Shown one piece after another: positions 1 to 7,462 of a stretch of DNA of 64,000 bases. Origin of the DNA: Chitinophaga sp. SYP-B3965 (GTDB taxonomy: Bacteria; Bacteroidota; Bacteroidia; Chitinophagales; Chitinophagaceae). The stretch is from NCBI RefSeq assembly GCF_009647655.1, contig NZ_WJFD01000006.1, positions 124,001-188,000 on the forward strand, given 5' to 3'. The translations under genes and the position numbers were made by a program. The notes beneath the pieces are model-generated. The model had not been told where the DNA came from, made no database searches, and saw only the letters and a program-made list of their open reading frames with translations. The first letter of the stretch is position 1. Every line of letters begins with the position of its first letter.

Positions 1-642
1 GAGGTAATATTTCCCATCATGATAATCCAGCCATGCGCCTTCTATCAACCGGGTATAATTCTTTTCCTTTCCCGGCCAAACTACCGGCACCGGCTTAGAG
101 CCCTTTTTAAAATCAGACCAGTCCGCCGTCATTTCCTGCACTTTGATAGGTTTGAAACCAGAACCCCAATACAGGAGTTTTTTCCCTGTTTGCGGATCCA
201 CAAAAGCCATAGGATCAATGTTTTCGAATCCCTCCCCGCAAAGCAGGGGTGTTCCTTTATCTGTAAAAGGCCCTTCCGGCTGATCGCCATAAGCCACCCC
301 CAAACACTTGCCGGTTTCCGGCGCAATAGACTCCCCGGAATAGAAAAGCACATATTTCTTCATGGCGGCGTCATAGATCACATGCGGTGCCCAGAAATGT
401 TTATCGGCCCAAACCGGTTTTACCGGAAGTGCGTCCCCTGGCTCACTCCAATGCTGCATATCAGTAGAAACAGACACCTGGATATGACCGCGGCCCTGTG
501 TGGCATAAGCGTAGTACTTTCCGTCAATGCTGATCACCGTGGGATCGGCGAAATCTTTGTCCAGTACCGGGTTTGTGAGGGTCTGGGCATTGACTGCTGT
601 AGAAATGAACAACACCCACAGCAGTAAGTATCTGGTATTCAT
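1..642 (-). CDS. GH43-like glycoside hydrolase, N-terminal part (cut by window edge)
   Basis: The reading frame is open from an ATG at 642 to base 1, giving 214 codons with no stop, so the C-terminal part lies outside the window. A signal peptide (MNTRYLLLWVLFISTAVNAQ) points to export. The pattern of family 43 five-bladed beta-propellers is visible: FADPTV near residue 33 holds the presumed general-base Asp, IDPMAFVD holds the pKa-modulating Asp, and LIEGAW near residue 205 holds the general-acid Glu. Enzymes of this family usually cleave arabinan, xylan or related pentose linkages; the substrate cannot be told from this part. The gene faces away from the rest of the window and its last third is unknown. 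Confidence 0.85.
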   Translation of the reverse strand, partial: MNTRYLLLWVLFISTAVNAQTLTNPVLDKDFADPTVISIDGKYYAYATQGRGHIQVSVSTDMQHWSEPGDALPVKPVWADKHFWAPHVIYDAAMKKYVLFYSGESIAPETGKCLGVAYGDQPEGPFTDKGTPLLCGEGFENIDPMAFVDPQTGKKLLYWGSGFKPIKVQEMTADWSDFKKGSKPVPVVWPGKEKNYTRLIEGAWLDYHDGKYYL

Positions 643-690
643 ACGAATAAAGATAATAGAATATACCTGCAAAATTGAGCAGCATTTTCC

Positions 691-698
691 TATATTTG
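691..698 (+). promoter_or_regulatory. -7 element (TATATTTG) for the small basic protein
   Basis: TATATTTG matches the Bacteroidota consensus TAnnTTTG and lies 22 bases before the ATG at 721. A TTG at 675-677 is closer than the usual 19-21 bases, so the -33 element is weak. Confidence 0.45.
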
Positions 699-720
699 TT
701 TTGCACCAATTCTAAAAGCT

Positions 721-879
721 ATGTCATTATTAAATAACAGTAACAAGAAAGGCGGCAAAAAGGATAATAAGCAGGCTAAGAATGCGATTCCCGGAGCCGG
801 CTCCTCCTTTATGAAACCGAACAAACAAGCGAATGTTGCAAAGAAGCCTATTAAAACAGGCGGTGCAAGAGGCAGCTGA
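721..879 (+). CDS. small basic Lys/Gly/Asn-rich protein, 52 residues
   Basis: An ATG follows a good -7 element and the frame closes with TGA just before a strong terminator, so the unit promoter-gene-terminator is complete. The product is 52 residues, rich in Lys, Asn and Gly (MSLLNNSNKKGGKKDNKQ at the start, GGARGS at the end), with no hydrophobic segment and only one short stretch that is not charged or polar. It is probably cytoplasmic and disordered, perhaps binding RNA or DNA; that is inference from composition only. I do not recognise a named family. Its monocistronic, terminated arrangement suggests strong and independent expression. Confidence 0.7.
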   Translation: MSLLNNSNKKGGKKDNKQAKNAIPGAGSSFMKPNKQANVAKKPIKTGGARGS

Positions 880-900
880 TAAATAACTGTATTAAAACAC

Positions 901-932
901 AAAGCCCCGATGGAATCCATCGGGGCTTTTTT
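901..932 (+). terminator. intrinsic terminator after the small basic protein
   Basis: A 10-bp perfect stem (GCCCCGATGG / CCATCGGGGC) with a three-base loop AAT is followed by six T. It closes the small-protein unit. Confidence 0.9.
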
Positions 933-1010
933 ATGATTGAATGGCTTTTACACCAAAGGCATCAAACTAAAACCTGCAGCTATTAAACTCAGCATCAAAG
1001 ACAGCCATTA

Positions 1011-2252
1011 TCACATCTTCTTAAACACCACAATCCCATTATGCCCCCCAAAACCAAAAGTATTACTCATCGCCACCTTCACTTCCTTTTCAACAGCGGA
1101 ACCTAACACAATCTGCAAACCCGCAGGAATAGCAGGATCCAGGTTCTCCGTATTAATAGTAGGCGGAATAATCCCTTTCTGAATACTCATAATACTCGCA
1201 ATCGCTTCAATAGCACCTGCTGCTCCTAATAAATGCCCCGTCATGGATTTCGTAGCACTCACATGTAAATTATCCGGCGATGAACCAAACAATTTACGGA
1301 TAGCCGTGATCTCACTCAGATCACCAACAGGCGTAGAAGTAGCATGTGCATTCAAATAACTCACATCTTCTACATTCAACTCTCCATCTTCCAAAGCAAA
1401 TTTCATAGCCTGCAAAGCACCCAGCCCTTCAGGATGTGTAGCCGTCATATGATAAGCATCTGCCGTCATAGCAGCCCCTGCAACTTCTGCATATATCTTT
1501 GCACCACGTGCTTTAGCATGTTCATATTCTTCCAGCACCAAAGCACCAGCCCCTTCTCCCATCACAAATCCATCCCGGCTAATATCAAAAGGCCTTGAAG
1601 CTGTAGCCGGATCATCATTCCTGATGGACATCGCTTTCATCGCACAAAAACCACCCACCGATGCCGGTGTAATCGGCGCTTCAGAACCTCCGGTGATGAT
1701 CACTTTCGCTTTACCCAAACGGATATAGTTCAGTGCATCCATAATAGCCGTATTGGAAGTAGCACAGGCAGAGACAGTAGTATAGTTGATCCCCATCAAC
1801 CCATGCTGCATGGAGATCATGCCGGAAGCCATATTGGTGATCAGCTTCGGCACGAAATAAGGAGAAAAACGCGGATTGAAACCACCTTCCACATATTCCG
1901 TTACCTGCTCTTCAAAAGTTTGCATCCCTCCCTGACCTGAACCCCAGATCACACCTGTAGCAAAAGGATCCATACCGGAAAAATCCAGCCCGGAATCTTT
2001 GATGGCCTGGTTAGAAGCCACCAGTGCATATTGGGTAAAGGGATCTGTTTTACGGAAATCGCTTTTATCTAAAAAGTCCGCTGCATTGAAGTCTTTCAAC
2101 TCACATGCAAAACGGGTCCTGAAACGGGATGCATCAAAACGTTGAATGATGGCCGAACCACTTTTACCGGATATTAATGATTCCCAGAAGGAATTTACAT
2201 CGTTTCCGATCGGGGTGACGGCTCCAAGTCCTGTTACAACAACTCTTTTCAT
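1011..2252 (-). CDS. fabF: beta-ketoacyl-ACP synthase II (KAS II)
   Basis: This 413-residue thiolase-fold enzyme condenses malonyl-ACP with acyl-ACP in fatty acid elongation. The Cys-His-His triad is visible: Cys163 in VSACATSN, His in LNAHATSTPVGD and His in KSMTGHLLGAAG. Length and the N-terminal VVVTGLGAVTPIGND are those of canonical FabF. It starts only three bases after the stop of a TetR-type regulator and shares its promoter, which is unlike a housekeeping fab cluster (no acpP, fabD or fabG next to it). It may therefore be a regulated second KAS that serves a special lipid or polyketide-like product rather than the main synthase; that is inference from context. Confidence 0.92.
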   Translation of the reverse strand: MKRVVVTGLGAVTPIGNDVNSFWESLISGKSGSAIIQRFDASRFRTRFACELKDFNAADFLDKSDFRKTDPFTQYALVASNQAIKDSGLDFSGMDPFATGVIWGSGQGGMQTFEEQVTEYVEGGFNPRFSPYFVPKLITNMASGMISMQHGLMGINYTTVSACATSNTAIMDALNYIRLGKAKVIITGGSEAPITPASVGGFCAMKAMSIRNDDPATASRPFDISRDGFVMGEGAGALVLEEYEHAKARGAKIYAEVAGAAMTADAYHMTATHPEGLGALQAMKFALEDGELNVEDVSYLNAHATSTPVGDLSEITAIRKLFGSSPDNLHVSATKSMTGHLLGAAGAIEAIASIMSIQKGIIPPTINTENLDPAIPAGLQIVLGSAVEKEVKVAMSNTFGFGGHNGIVVFKKM

Positions 2253-2255
2253 AGT

Positions 2256-2810
2256 TTATGGCTTTAAGTCTTTTAAGATCCTGTTGCTTACCCGGTTGAA
2301 GACGGATGGCCCCAATACTCTCGATAATATAAGTGATGATTGTAAATTAGTAATGATGAGCAAAGCCCGGTCATATGCTTCCCCTTCAAAATGGAAGCGC
2401 TTGCCCGCACGCCCGTTCTCCAGGCAGCCAGTGATCCAGCTCACAATAACATTCCCCATTTCCTGTACTTTGGCTTTCATGGGATCTGTAAACGTTTCAA
2501 AATCAGGCGCCAGGGAACCCATTAAACAGATAAACCCATTCGTACCATGACGGTGAAATACCTCCACCAGTTTGGTCAGCTGCTTGTCCTCCGGTAATTT
2601 CCTCCATTTTTCCACACTTTCCCTGAACTTGTCGATCTCATTGTCGATCACACAGATCCCCAGGTCTGCTTTGGCAGGAAAATGATAATGAATGGCCGCA
2701 TTCTTTATCTCCATGGGGTCCGCAATGTCTTTATAACTAAAGGCATTGAACCCTTTGGTCCTTACAAGATGGTCTGCCAACGTTACAATTTTGTCTTTTG
2801 TATCTGACAT
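2256..2810 (-). CDS. TetR/AcrR family transcriptional regulator
   Basis: The 184-residue protein starts with the typical TetR DNA-binding domain: helix 1 with IVTLADHLVRTKGF, then the helix-turn-helix FSYKDIADPMEIKNAAIHYHF around residues 23-45, followed by an all-helical ligand-binding region. It is the first gene of a two-gene operon with fabF. A 22-bp inverted repeat of the type bound by TetR proteins fills the spacer of the operon promoter, so the protein probably represses itself and fabF, and possibly the divergent radical SAM gene. The ligand is unknown; a lipid-derived signal would fit the neighbour. Confidence 0.9.
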   Translation of the reverse strand: MSDTKDKIVTLADHLVRTKGFNAFSYKDIADPMEIKNAAIHYHFPAKADLGICVIDNEIDKFRESVEKWRKLPEDKQLTKLVEVFHRHGTNGFICLMGSLAPDFETFTDPMKAKVQEMGNVIVSWITGCLENGRAGKRFHFEGEAYDRALLIITNLQSSLILSRVLGPSVFNRVSNRILKDLKP

Positions 2811-2829
2811 ATTCCCGTATTATGAGGCA

Positions 2830-2861
2830 CAAAGATACTTACTTACCAGTAAGTATACAAA
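2830..2861 (-). promoter_or_regulatory. tetR-fabF promoter
   Basis: Read on the minus strand, TTTG at 2861-2858 and TATCTTTG at 2837-2830 are separated by 20 bases, matching the Bacteroidota pattern TTTG-N19/20-TAnnTTTG. The leader to the ATG at 2810 is about 19 bases. Confidence 0.75.
2835..2856. promoter_or_regulatory. TetR-type operator inside the promoter spacer
   Basis: ATACTTACT-N4-AGTAAGTAT is a perfect 9-bp inverted repeat with spacer TACC. It lies between the -33 and -7 elements of the tetR-fabF promoter, and overlaps the first bases of the -7 box, so bound repressor would block RNA polymerase. It is also about 25 bases upstream of the putative -7 element of the divergent gene. Confidence 0.8.
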
Positions 2862-2879
2862 GCTTAAATTAATAAGGGT

Positions 2880-2887
2880 TAGTTTTG
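2880..2887 (+). promoter_or_regulatory. candidate -7 element for the radical SAM gene
   Basis: TAGTTTTG fits TAnnTTTG but has no clear -33 partner. It overlaps the upstream TTG codon at 2885, which argues that translation begins at the next in-frame TTG, 2906. Confidence 0.4.
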
Positions 2888-2905
2888 CACTTTAAAACGA
2901 CCGAT

Positions 2906-5104
2906 TTGAGTGCTTCTGTTTTCCTGATTACTCCGCCTTTTACACAGCTGAATACGCCCTATCCGGCTACAGCTTACCTGAAAGGCTTTCTGAATACCAA
3001 GAATATTTCTTCTTTTCAGGCCGACCTTGGCATTGAAGTAACCCTTGCTTTATTCTCCAAAAAAGGCCTGGAACAGCTTTTCGCACTCATTAACAGCCAG
3101 GAGAAAACGCTCTCAGATAACGCCGCCCGCATCGTTTCCCTCCAGGAAGATTACATCTACACCGTAGATGACGTGATCCAGTTCCTGCAGGGAAGGAATC
3201 CCACACTCGCCCATCGTATCTGCAAACGGGACTTACTCCCCGAAGCCAGCCGCTTTGAACAACTGGAAGACCTCACCTGGGCATTTGGCTCCATGGGCAA
3301 TCAGGACAAAGCCAAACACCTGGCCACCATGTACCTGGAAGATCTATCCGACCTCATCATGGAATGCGTGGATGAACATTTCGGATTCAGCCGTTATGCA
3401 GAAAGACTGGCCCGCTCCGCAAATAGTTTTGATGAATTATACGAAGCCCTGCAGCAGGAATACACCTTCATTGACCAGATCCTGATCAATATATTGCAGG
3501 CAAGGATGGAAACCGTACAGCCTAAAATGGTGGCTATTTCGGTACCCTTTCCCGGTAACCTCTACACTTCTTTACGTTGCGGCCAATGGATCAAAGCCCA
3601 TTATCCCAACGTTAAAATAGCCATGGGTGGCGGATTCGCCAACACAGAACTCCGCTCTTTATCAGACCCGCGCGTATTTGAATTCTACGATTTCATCACA
3701 CTGGATGATGGTGAAGCACCCGTAGAAAATCTCATCGCACATGTGGAAGGAAAGAAAGACATCACAGAATTAAAACGCACCTTCACGCTGGTAGATGGTG
3801 TGGTGACGTACTTTAACAACAAAGCCTGCACCGATTATAAACAAGGCCAGGTAGGCACACCCGACTACAGTGATTTCCTACTGGATCAATATATCTCTGC
3901 CATAGAAGTAGTGAACCCCATGCACCGCATGTGGAGTGACGGCAGATGGAATAAACTCACCATGGCACATGGCTGCTATTGGGGCAAATGTACTTTCTGC
4001 GATATCTCACTGGATTACATCCGCCTCTATGAACCCATCGCCGCTTCCCTGCTGTGCGACAGGATGGAAGAGATCGTAAAGCAAACCGGCCAGAACGGAT
4101 TCCACTTTGTGGATGAAGCAGCGCCACCTGCTTTAATGCGCGCACTAGCACTGGAAATACTGAAAAGAAAACTAACAGTAAGCTGGTGGACGAATGTACG
4201 CTTCGAGAAAAGTTTCACCCGCGATCTTTGTTTCCTCTTAAAAGCATCCGGCTGTATTGCTATATCCGGCGGCCTGGAAGTAGCCTCAGACCGTTTATTA
4301 GAAATGATCCAGAAAGGGATCACCGTTTCGCAGGTAGCACAGGTGAACAGGAATTTCACAGAAGCCGGCATCATGGTGCATGCTTATCTGATGTATGGCT
4401 TCCCCACACAAACAGCACAGGAAACAATTGACTCTCTGGAAATGGTGCGCCAGATGTTCAAAGCAGGCATCCTGCAATCTGCCTTCTGGCATTTATTCAC
4501 CATGACGGCCCACAGCCCTGTAGGATTGAATCCGGAGAAGTTCATGGTAAAGAAAGAAACAGAAGCCATCGGCACCTTCGCCAATAATGATATTGTACAT
4601 ATAGATGAAACCGGCGCAGAACACGAACTCTTCAGTTTCGGTTTAAAGAAATCACTGCTCAACTTCATGCATGGCATTTGCCTCGATGATCCTCTGCAGA
4701 AGTGGTTTGAGTTTAAAGTCCCCAAAACAAAGATCCCCCCTGATTATATAGAGAACGCACTGCTGGAAGATCAGTTCGTAACTCCCAAACCAACCGCCAA
4801 GATCGTTTGGTTAGGAAGAAAACCAGCAGTAGAAAACTTCACTAAATCCAAGAAAGGTAATCATTGGGAAATGACCTCCTTCACCTTCCAGGATAAAAAA
4901 GAAAAGTACGCCATCAGTGTGAATCAATCACACGGCCAATGGTTTGCAGGCATGCTGGAGAAATTATCTATTACTAACCCCAAAACCTATACGTTGCAGG
5001 AAGTAATGGAAAGTTATGAAGCCGCAGGGCTGGAGGATTTTGAACTATTCTGGGATAACAAACCCGTTAATTCCCTCTATAAATACGGCCTGCTGAAGCT
5101 TTGA
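2906..5104 (+). CDS. B12-binding-domain radical SAM protein
   Basis: About 732 residues. An N-terminal segment opens with SVFLITPPFTQLNTPYPA, a middle Rossmann-like region (ISVPFPGNLYTSLRCGQW, then MGGGFANTELRSL) resembles the cobalamin-binding domain, and the radical SAM core begins at HGCYWGKCTFCDI, near residues 356-366. The cluster cysteines are spaced Cx4Cx2C, one residue longer than the textbook Cx3Cx2C. The C-terminal 200 residues are not recognised. No ATG exists near the start: the choices are TTG at 2885, which lies inside a putative -7 box, and TTG at 2906, which I prefer. The gene is divergent from tetR-fabF over a shared operator region. Substrate unknown; methyl transfer or rearrangement on a lipid-like compound would be a guess. 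Confidence 0.85.
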   Translation: MSASVFLITPPFTQLNTPYPATAYLKGFLNTKNISSFQADLGIEVTLALFSKKGLEQLFALINSQEKTLSDNAARIVSLQEDYIYTVDDVIQFLQGRNPTLAHRICKRDLLPEASRFEQLEDLTWAFGSMGNQDKAKHLATMYLEDLSDLIMECVDEHFGFSRYAERLARSANSFDELYEALQQEYTFIDQILINILQARMETVQPKMVAISVPFPGNLYTSLRCGQWIKAHYPNVKIAMGGGFANTELRSLSDPRVFEFYDFITLDDGEAPVENLIAHVEGKKDITELKRTFTLVDGVVTYFNNKACTDYKQGQVGTPDYSDFLLDQYISAIEVVNPMHRMWSDGRWNKLTMAHGCYWGKCTFCDISLDYIRLYEPIAASLLCDRMEEIVKQTGQNGFHFVDEAAPPALMRALALEILKRKLTVSWWTNVRFEKSFTRDLCFLLKASGCIAISGGLEVASDRLLEMIQKGITVSQVAQVNRNFTEAGIMVHAYLMYGFPTQTAQETIDSLEMVRQMFKAGILQSAFWHLFTMTAHSPVGLNPEKFMVKKETEAIGTFANNDIVHIDETGAEHELFSFGLKKSLLNFMHGICLDDPLQKWFEFKVPKTKIPPDYIENALLEDQFVTPKPTAKIVWLGRKPAVENFTKSKKGNHWEMTSFTFQDKKEKYAISVNQSHGQWFAGMLEKLSITNPKTYTLQEVMESYEAAGLEDFELFWDNKPVNSLYKYGLLKL

Positions 5105-5579
5105 TGCGGATGCGGTTATATTGCTGCAGGAACATGGGATAGAGATTGTACATTACATTGCTGAAAACAAAAAGCAAAGCCCATCCAGGCGCGCCATTCC
5201 ATAAAGCATGCCCGGTAAGCAACAGGAAGAACACCAGCAACAGCAAATGAAAACGTTCATTCATATACGAACGGGAAATATAATGCTGCGGCCGTAAGAT
5301 CACCTTATAATCCGGAAACCTTTTACGGATCAGCTTATTGATCACATCTCCATCCTGCGCATACCGCCGGATATACACAATACCGATCTTTTTATAGATC
5401 CGTGTATCATTTCCTAATTGAAATAAACGAAGTGGTAAGAAAGCCCCGGCCACACTAATTCCCAAAAAAACAAACACCATGGGGAAGAGAGCATAACAAT
5501 AAATAACAACAGGCGTCAAATGCAGCACCGTCCAGATGAGATTGGGGATCATATTATATATGCCGGCCTGTGTTTTCAT
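5067..5579 (-). CDS. CrtO-like membrane acyltransferase (glycosyl-diaponeurosporenoate acyltransferase family)
   Basis: A 170-residue membrane protein with hydrophobic segments near residues 10-45 (LIWTVLHLTPVVIYCYALF, then VFLGISVAGAFLPL) and 108-140 (LLLLVFFLLLTGHALW). The C-terminal pattern NVMYNLYPMFLQQYNRIR is the signature I associate with the CrtO family, which acylates a glycosylated carotenoid in staphylococci; related proteins are common in Bacteroidota where the substrate is usually not known. The 3' end overlaps the end of the radical SAM gene by 38 bases in convergent orientation. Given the nearby regulated fabF, a role in a modified membrane lipid is possible but unproven. Confidence 0.7.
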   Translation of the reverse strand: MKTQAGIYNMIPNLIWTVLHLTPVVIYCYALFPMVFVFLGISVAGAFLPLRLFQLGNDTRIYKKIGIVYIRRYAQDGDVINKLIRKRFPDYKVILRPQHYISRSYMNERFHLLLLVFFLLLTGHALWNGAPGWALLFVFSNVMYNLYPMFLQQYNRIRIKASAGRIYRGN

Positions 5580-5616
5580 TGGGGGCTATATCAAAAAGGT
5601 AACCAGCTACCTGAAT

Positions 5617-5655
5617 AAAAAAGGGCTGCATCATACTTCTGATACAGCCCCTTTA
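5617..5655 (-). terminator. terminator after the YceI gene
   Basis: On the minus strand the arms AAAGGGGCTGTATCA and TATGATGCAGCCC pair around a short loop and run into a T-tract of six. It separates yceI from the CrtO-like gene. Confidence 0.75.
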
Positions 5656-5666
5656 TAATAATTAAT

Positions 5667-6263
5667 TTACTGTGCGTTAGCTACCAGCGTTACATCCAGT
5701 TCAAAATCATCATAGATCGCTTTATCGCCCAGGTTCTCAAAGAAGTTGTTAGAACGATATTTGATATCGAATTTAGTACGGTCTACCTTGATAGTAGCTT
5801 TAGCAGTTGCTTTACCACCAGCCACTGTTACAGTAGCAGGGAAAGAAATAGCTTTGGTAATACCCTTGATAGTAAGATTACCCGTTACATCATAATTTCC
5901 ACCACCTTTAGCCGTTGCGCCGGTGATCACGAAACTCGCAGAAGGATGTTTCTCAACAGAAAAGAAATCATCACTTTTCAGGTGACCCAGTAATTTACCA
6001 TTCATACCGGCATCCTTAATATCCGTAACAGTGATACTACGGGTATCCAGTTGGAAATTTCCGCCCTTTAATACATTATTGTCCACTTCCAGTTTGCCGG
6101 AAGAAACAGAAATAGTACCTGTATGTGAACCAGTTACCTTCTTAGCCGTCCAGCTAAGGGAACTTTGGGAATTATCTACCGAGTAAACAGTAGCAACAGG
6201 GTTGGTAAAAGACGCGAGGATGGTTGCACCTCCGATAAGTAAAAATGCCGCTAATCGTTGCAT
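5667..6263 (-). CDS. YceI family periplasmic protein
   Basis: 198 residues with an N-terminal hydrophobic export signal (MQRLAAFLLIGGATILASF). The mature part begins VYSVDNSQSSLSWTAKKV and continues with the alternating beta pattern of the YceI lipocalin-like barrel, including HTGTISVSSGKLEV, a KSDDFFSVEKHP segment and GNLTIKGITKAISFP. Members bind isoprenoid or lipid ligands; some are induced by base or osmotic stress, but the physiological ligand here is unknown. It is monocistronic with its own terminator. Just upstream of the ATG are three copies of an 8-bp repeat, unusual for a leader. Confidence 0.9.
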   Translation of the reverse strand: MQRLAAFLLIGGATILASFTNPVATVYSVDNSQSSLSWTAKKVTGSHTGTISVSSGKLEVDNNVLKGGNFQLDTRSITVTDIKDAGMNGKLLGHLKSDDFFSVEKHPSASFVITGATAKGGGNYDVTGNLTIKGITKAISFPATVTVAGGKATAKATIKVDRTKFDIKYRSNNFFENLGDKAIYDDFELDVTLVANAQ

Positions 6264-6287
6264 AGTGTGATAGTGTGATAGTGTGTG
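6264..6287. repeat. 8-bp tandem repeat in the yceI leader
   Basis: Two exact copies of AGTGTGAT and one variant AGTGTGTG (plus-strand sense) directly adjoin the yceI ATG at 6263. The array occupies the place of a ribosome binding site. Confidence 0.8.
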
Positions 6288-6549
6288 TGGTTTAAGATTT
6301 AATTGTGCCTCTAATTTTACGAATTTACATTAAAATACATAATTCTCTATCAGTCCTGTGGACTAATCCCAATTTTCACATTTACTTCACAAACATTTAC
6401 CATATGTTTTGCAATTCAGCTATTACTTTAGTGCTAGGATTTCGCCATCCTAATCCTGTATTATTTGCCGCAGGGCCTTTCTACCATAGGTTTGCAGGCT
6501 CCAATATCCAGACTACCCTGTTAGCAATTAAAAGATGCAACGGAAACCA
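6288..6549. other. non-coding interval between yceI and the DUF4412 gene
   Basis: AT-rich, with no convincing gene. A minus-strand TAAATTCG at 6327-6320 is a one-mismatch -7 element for yceI. An 82-codon open frame on the plus strand (6305-6553) has no recognisable protein character and I do not accept it. Confidence 0.5.
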
Positions 6550-6577
6550 GTAGCAGCCAGGCCTCCCTGGCTGCTAC
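6550..6577 (-). terminator. hairpin at the end of the DUF4412 gene
   Basis: A perfect 12-bp stem GTAGCAGCCAGG / CCTGGCTGCTAC with loop CCTC overlaps the TAG stop codon at 6576-6574. The T-tract is poor on the minus strand (GTTTCC), so it may act as an mRNA 3'-end stabiliser as much as a terminator. Confidence 0.6.
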
Positions 6578-7425
6578 TTATTTATATCGGTCAGCATCAC
6601 TTTCCTCCTCTCATTTACAATGATCATCGTAGTATAGGTATACACCTTATCGCCATTCCCATATTCCAGGAACATTTCCAATGGCATCACCACCGGCGGA
6701 TAAGAACCCTCGATCCGCATCTTTTCTATCTGCATTTTAAAATGGTTGGGCATCAGGCTGTAACCGGGGAAAACAGAATGCGGGTCCATGGGTATCCACA
6801 CATACGCCGTTACTTTTGCATGATTGGTATTCACTACTCTTGGGTCCCTGCGCAGGTTATGGGCCACATATTCTTCACAAGCCACGCCGGAGATCACTTT
6901 CTTGGAACCCGTACGCTGCAACTGGCTGAGGTAACCAATCTCACCGGGATACACAGGTTCCATGCCCTGCAATTCCAGTTTGATCTTATCCCCGCTGGCA
7001 ATACCGCCAACTCCCGCCAGCATTAGTTGGGATTCCCTGCCAAAGTCTCCGTAAAAATGATATTTCGTGCCTGTACTCCGGCTGCTCAGTTGAATGCAAA
7101 AAGTAGCTTCCGTACTGCTGTAGTAGATCACAATATCTTCCCCGCCATCTATCACACGCTGGTTACCCTGGAAAGCTTCACTCTCCTGGTACACCGCCAT
7201 ATCATATTCGTAAGAGGAATCAATGCGTACCTTTTCATCGCCACCGATGATCAGCGTAGGATTTACTTCTGTGGATTTAGGCCGGGCCTGTGGAAAGGAT
7301 TCATCTATCTCTTCCGTTTCTTCCGTTTTCTCCTTTTGTTTGCCCATTATCTTTTTCAATAACTGGGCCTGCATGACTGGCATGCAGAAAAAAAATACGA
7401 AGGCCAGCAGCAACAGTCTTTTCAT
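6574..7425 (-). CDS. secreted DUF4412-domain protein
   Basis: 283 residues. A signal peptide ends at QAQ (residues 19-21). Residues 25-60 are charged and probably disordered (KQKEKTEETEEIDES). The rest is beta-rich with the conserved GSKKVISGVACEEYVA stretch and a VTAYVWIP segment that I associate with DUF4412, a family of exported Bacteroidota proteins related in fold to lipoprotein-carrier-like domains. Function unknown. It follows the LuxE-like gene by 37 bases on the same strand and could be co-transcribed, although a one-mismatch -7 element (TATCTTTC, 7451-7444) precedes it. Confidence 0.75.
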   Translation of the reverse strand: MKRLLLLAFVFFFCMPVMQAQLLKKIMGKQKEKTEETEEIDESFPQARPKSTEVNPTLIIGGDEKVRIDSSYEYDMAVYQESEAFQGNQRVIDGGEDIVIYYSSTEATFCIQLSSRSTGTKYHFYGDFGRESQLMLAGVGGIASGDKIKLELQGMEPVYPGEIGYLSQLQRTGSKKVISGVACEEYVAHNLRRDPRVVNTNHAKVTAYVWIPMDPHSVFPGYSLMPNHFKMQIEKMRIEGSYPPVVMPLEMFLEYGNGDKVYTYTTMIIVNERRKVMLTDINK

Positions 7426-7462
7426 AGGATAAGGATTCTGCCGGAAAGATAAACATATTATC

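Noticed and set aside
6305..6553. 82-codon plus-strand frame between yceI and the DUF4412 gene
   Set aside because: No promoter or start signal and no recognisable domain; it ends at the DUF4412 hairpin.
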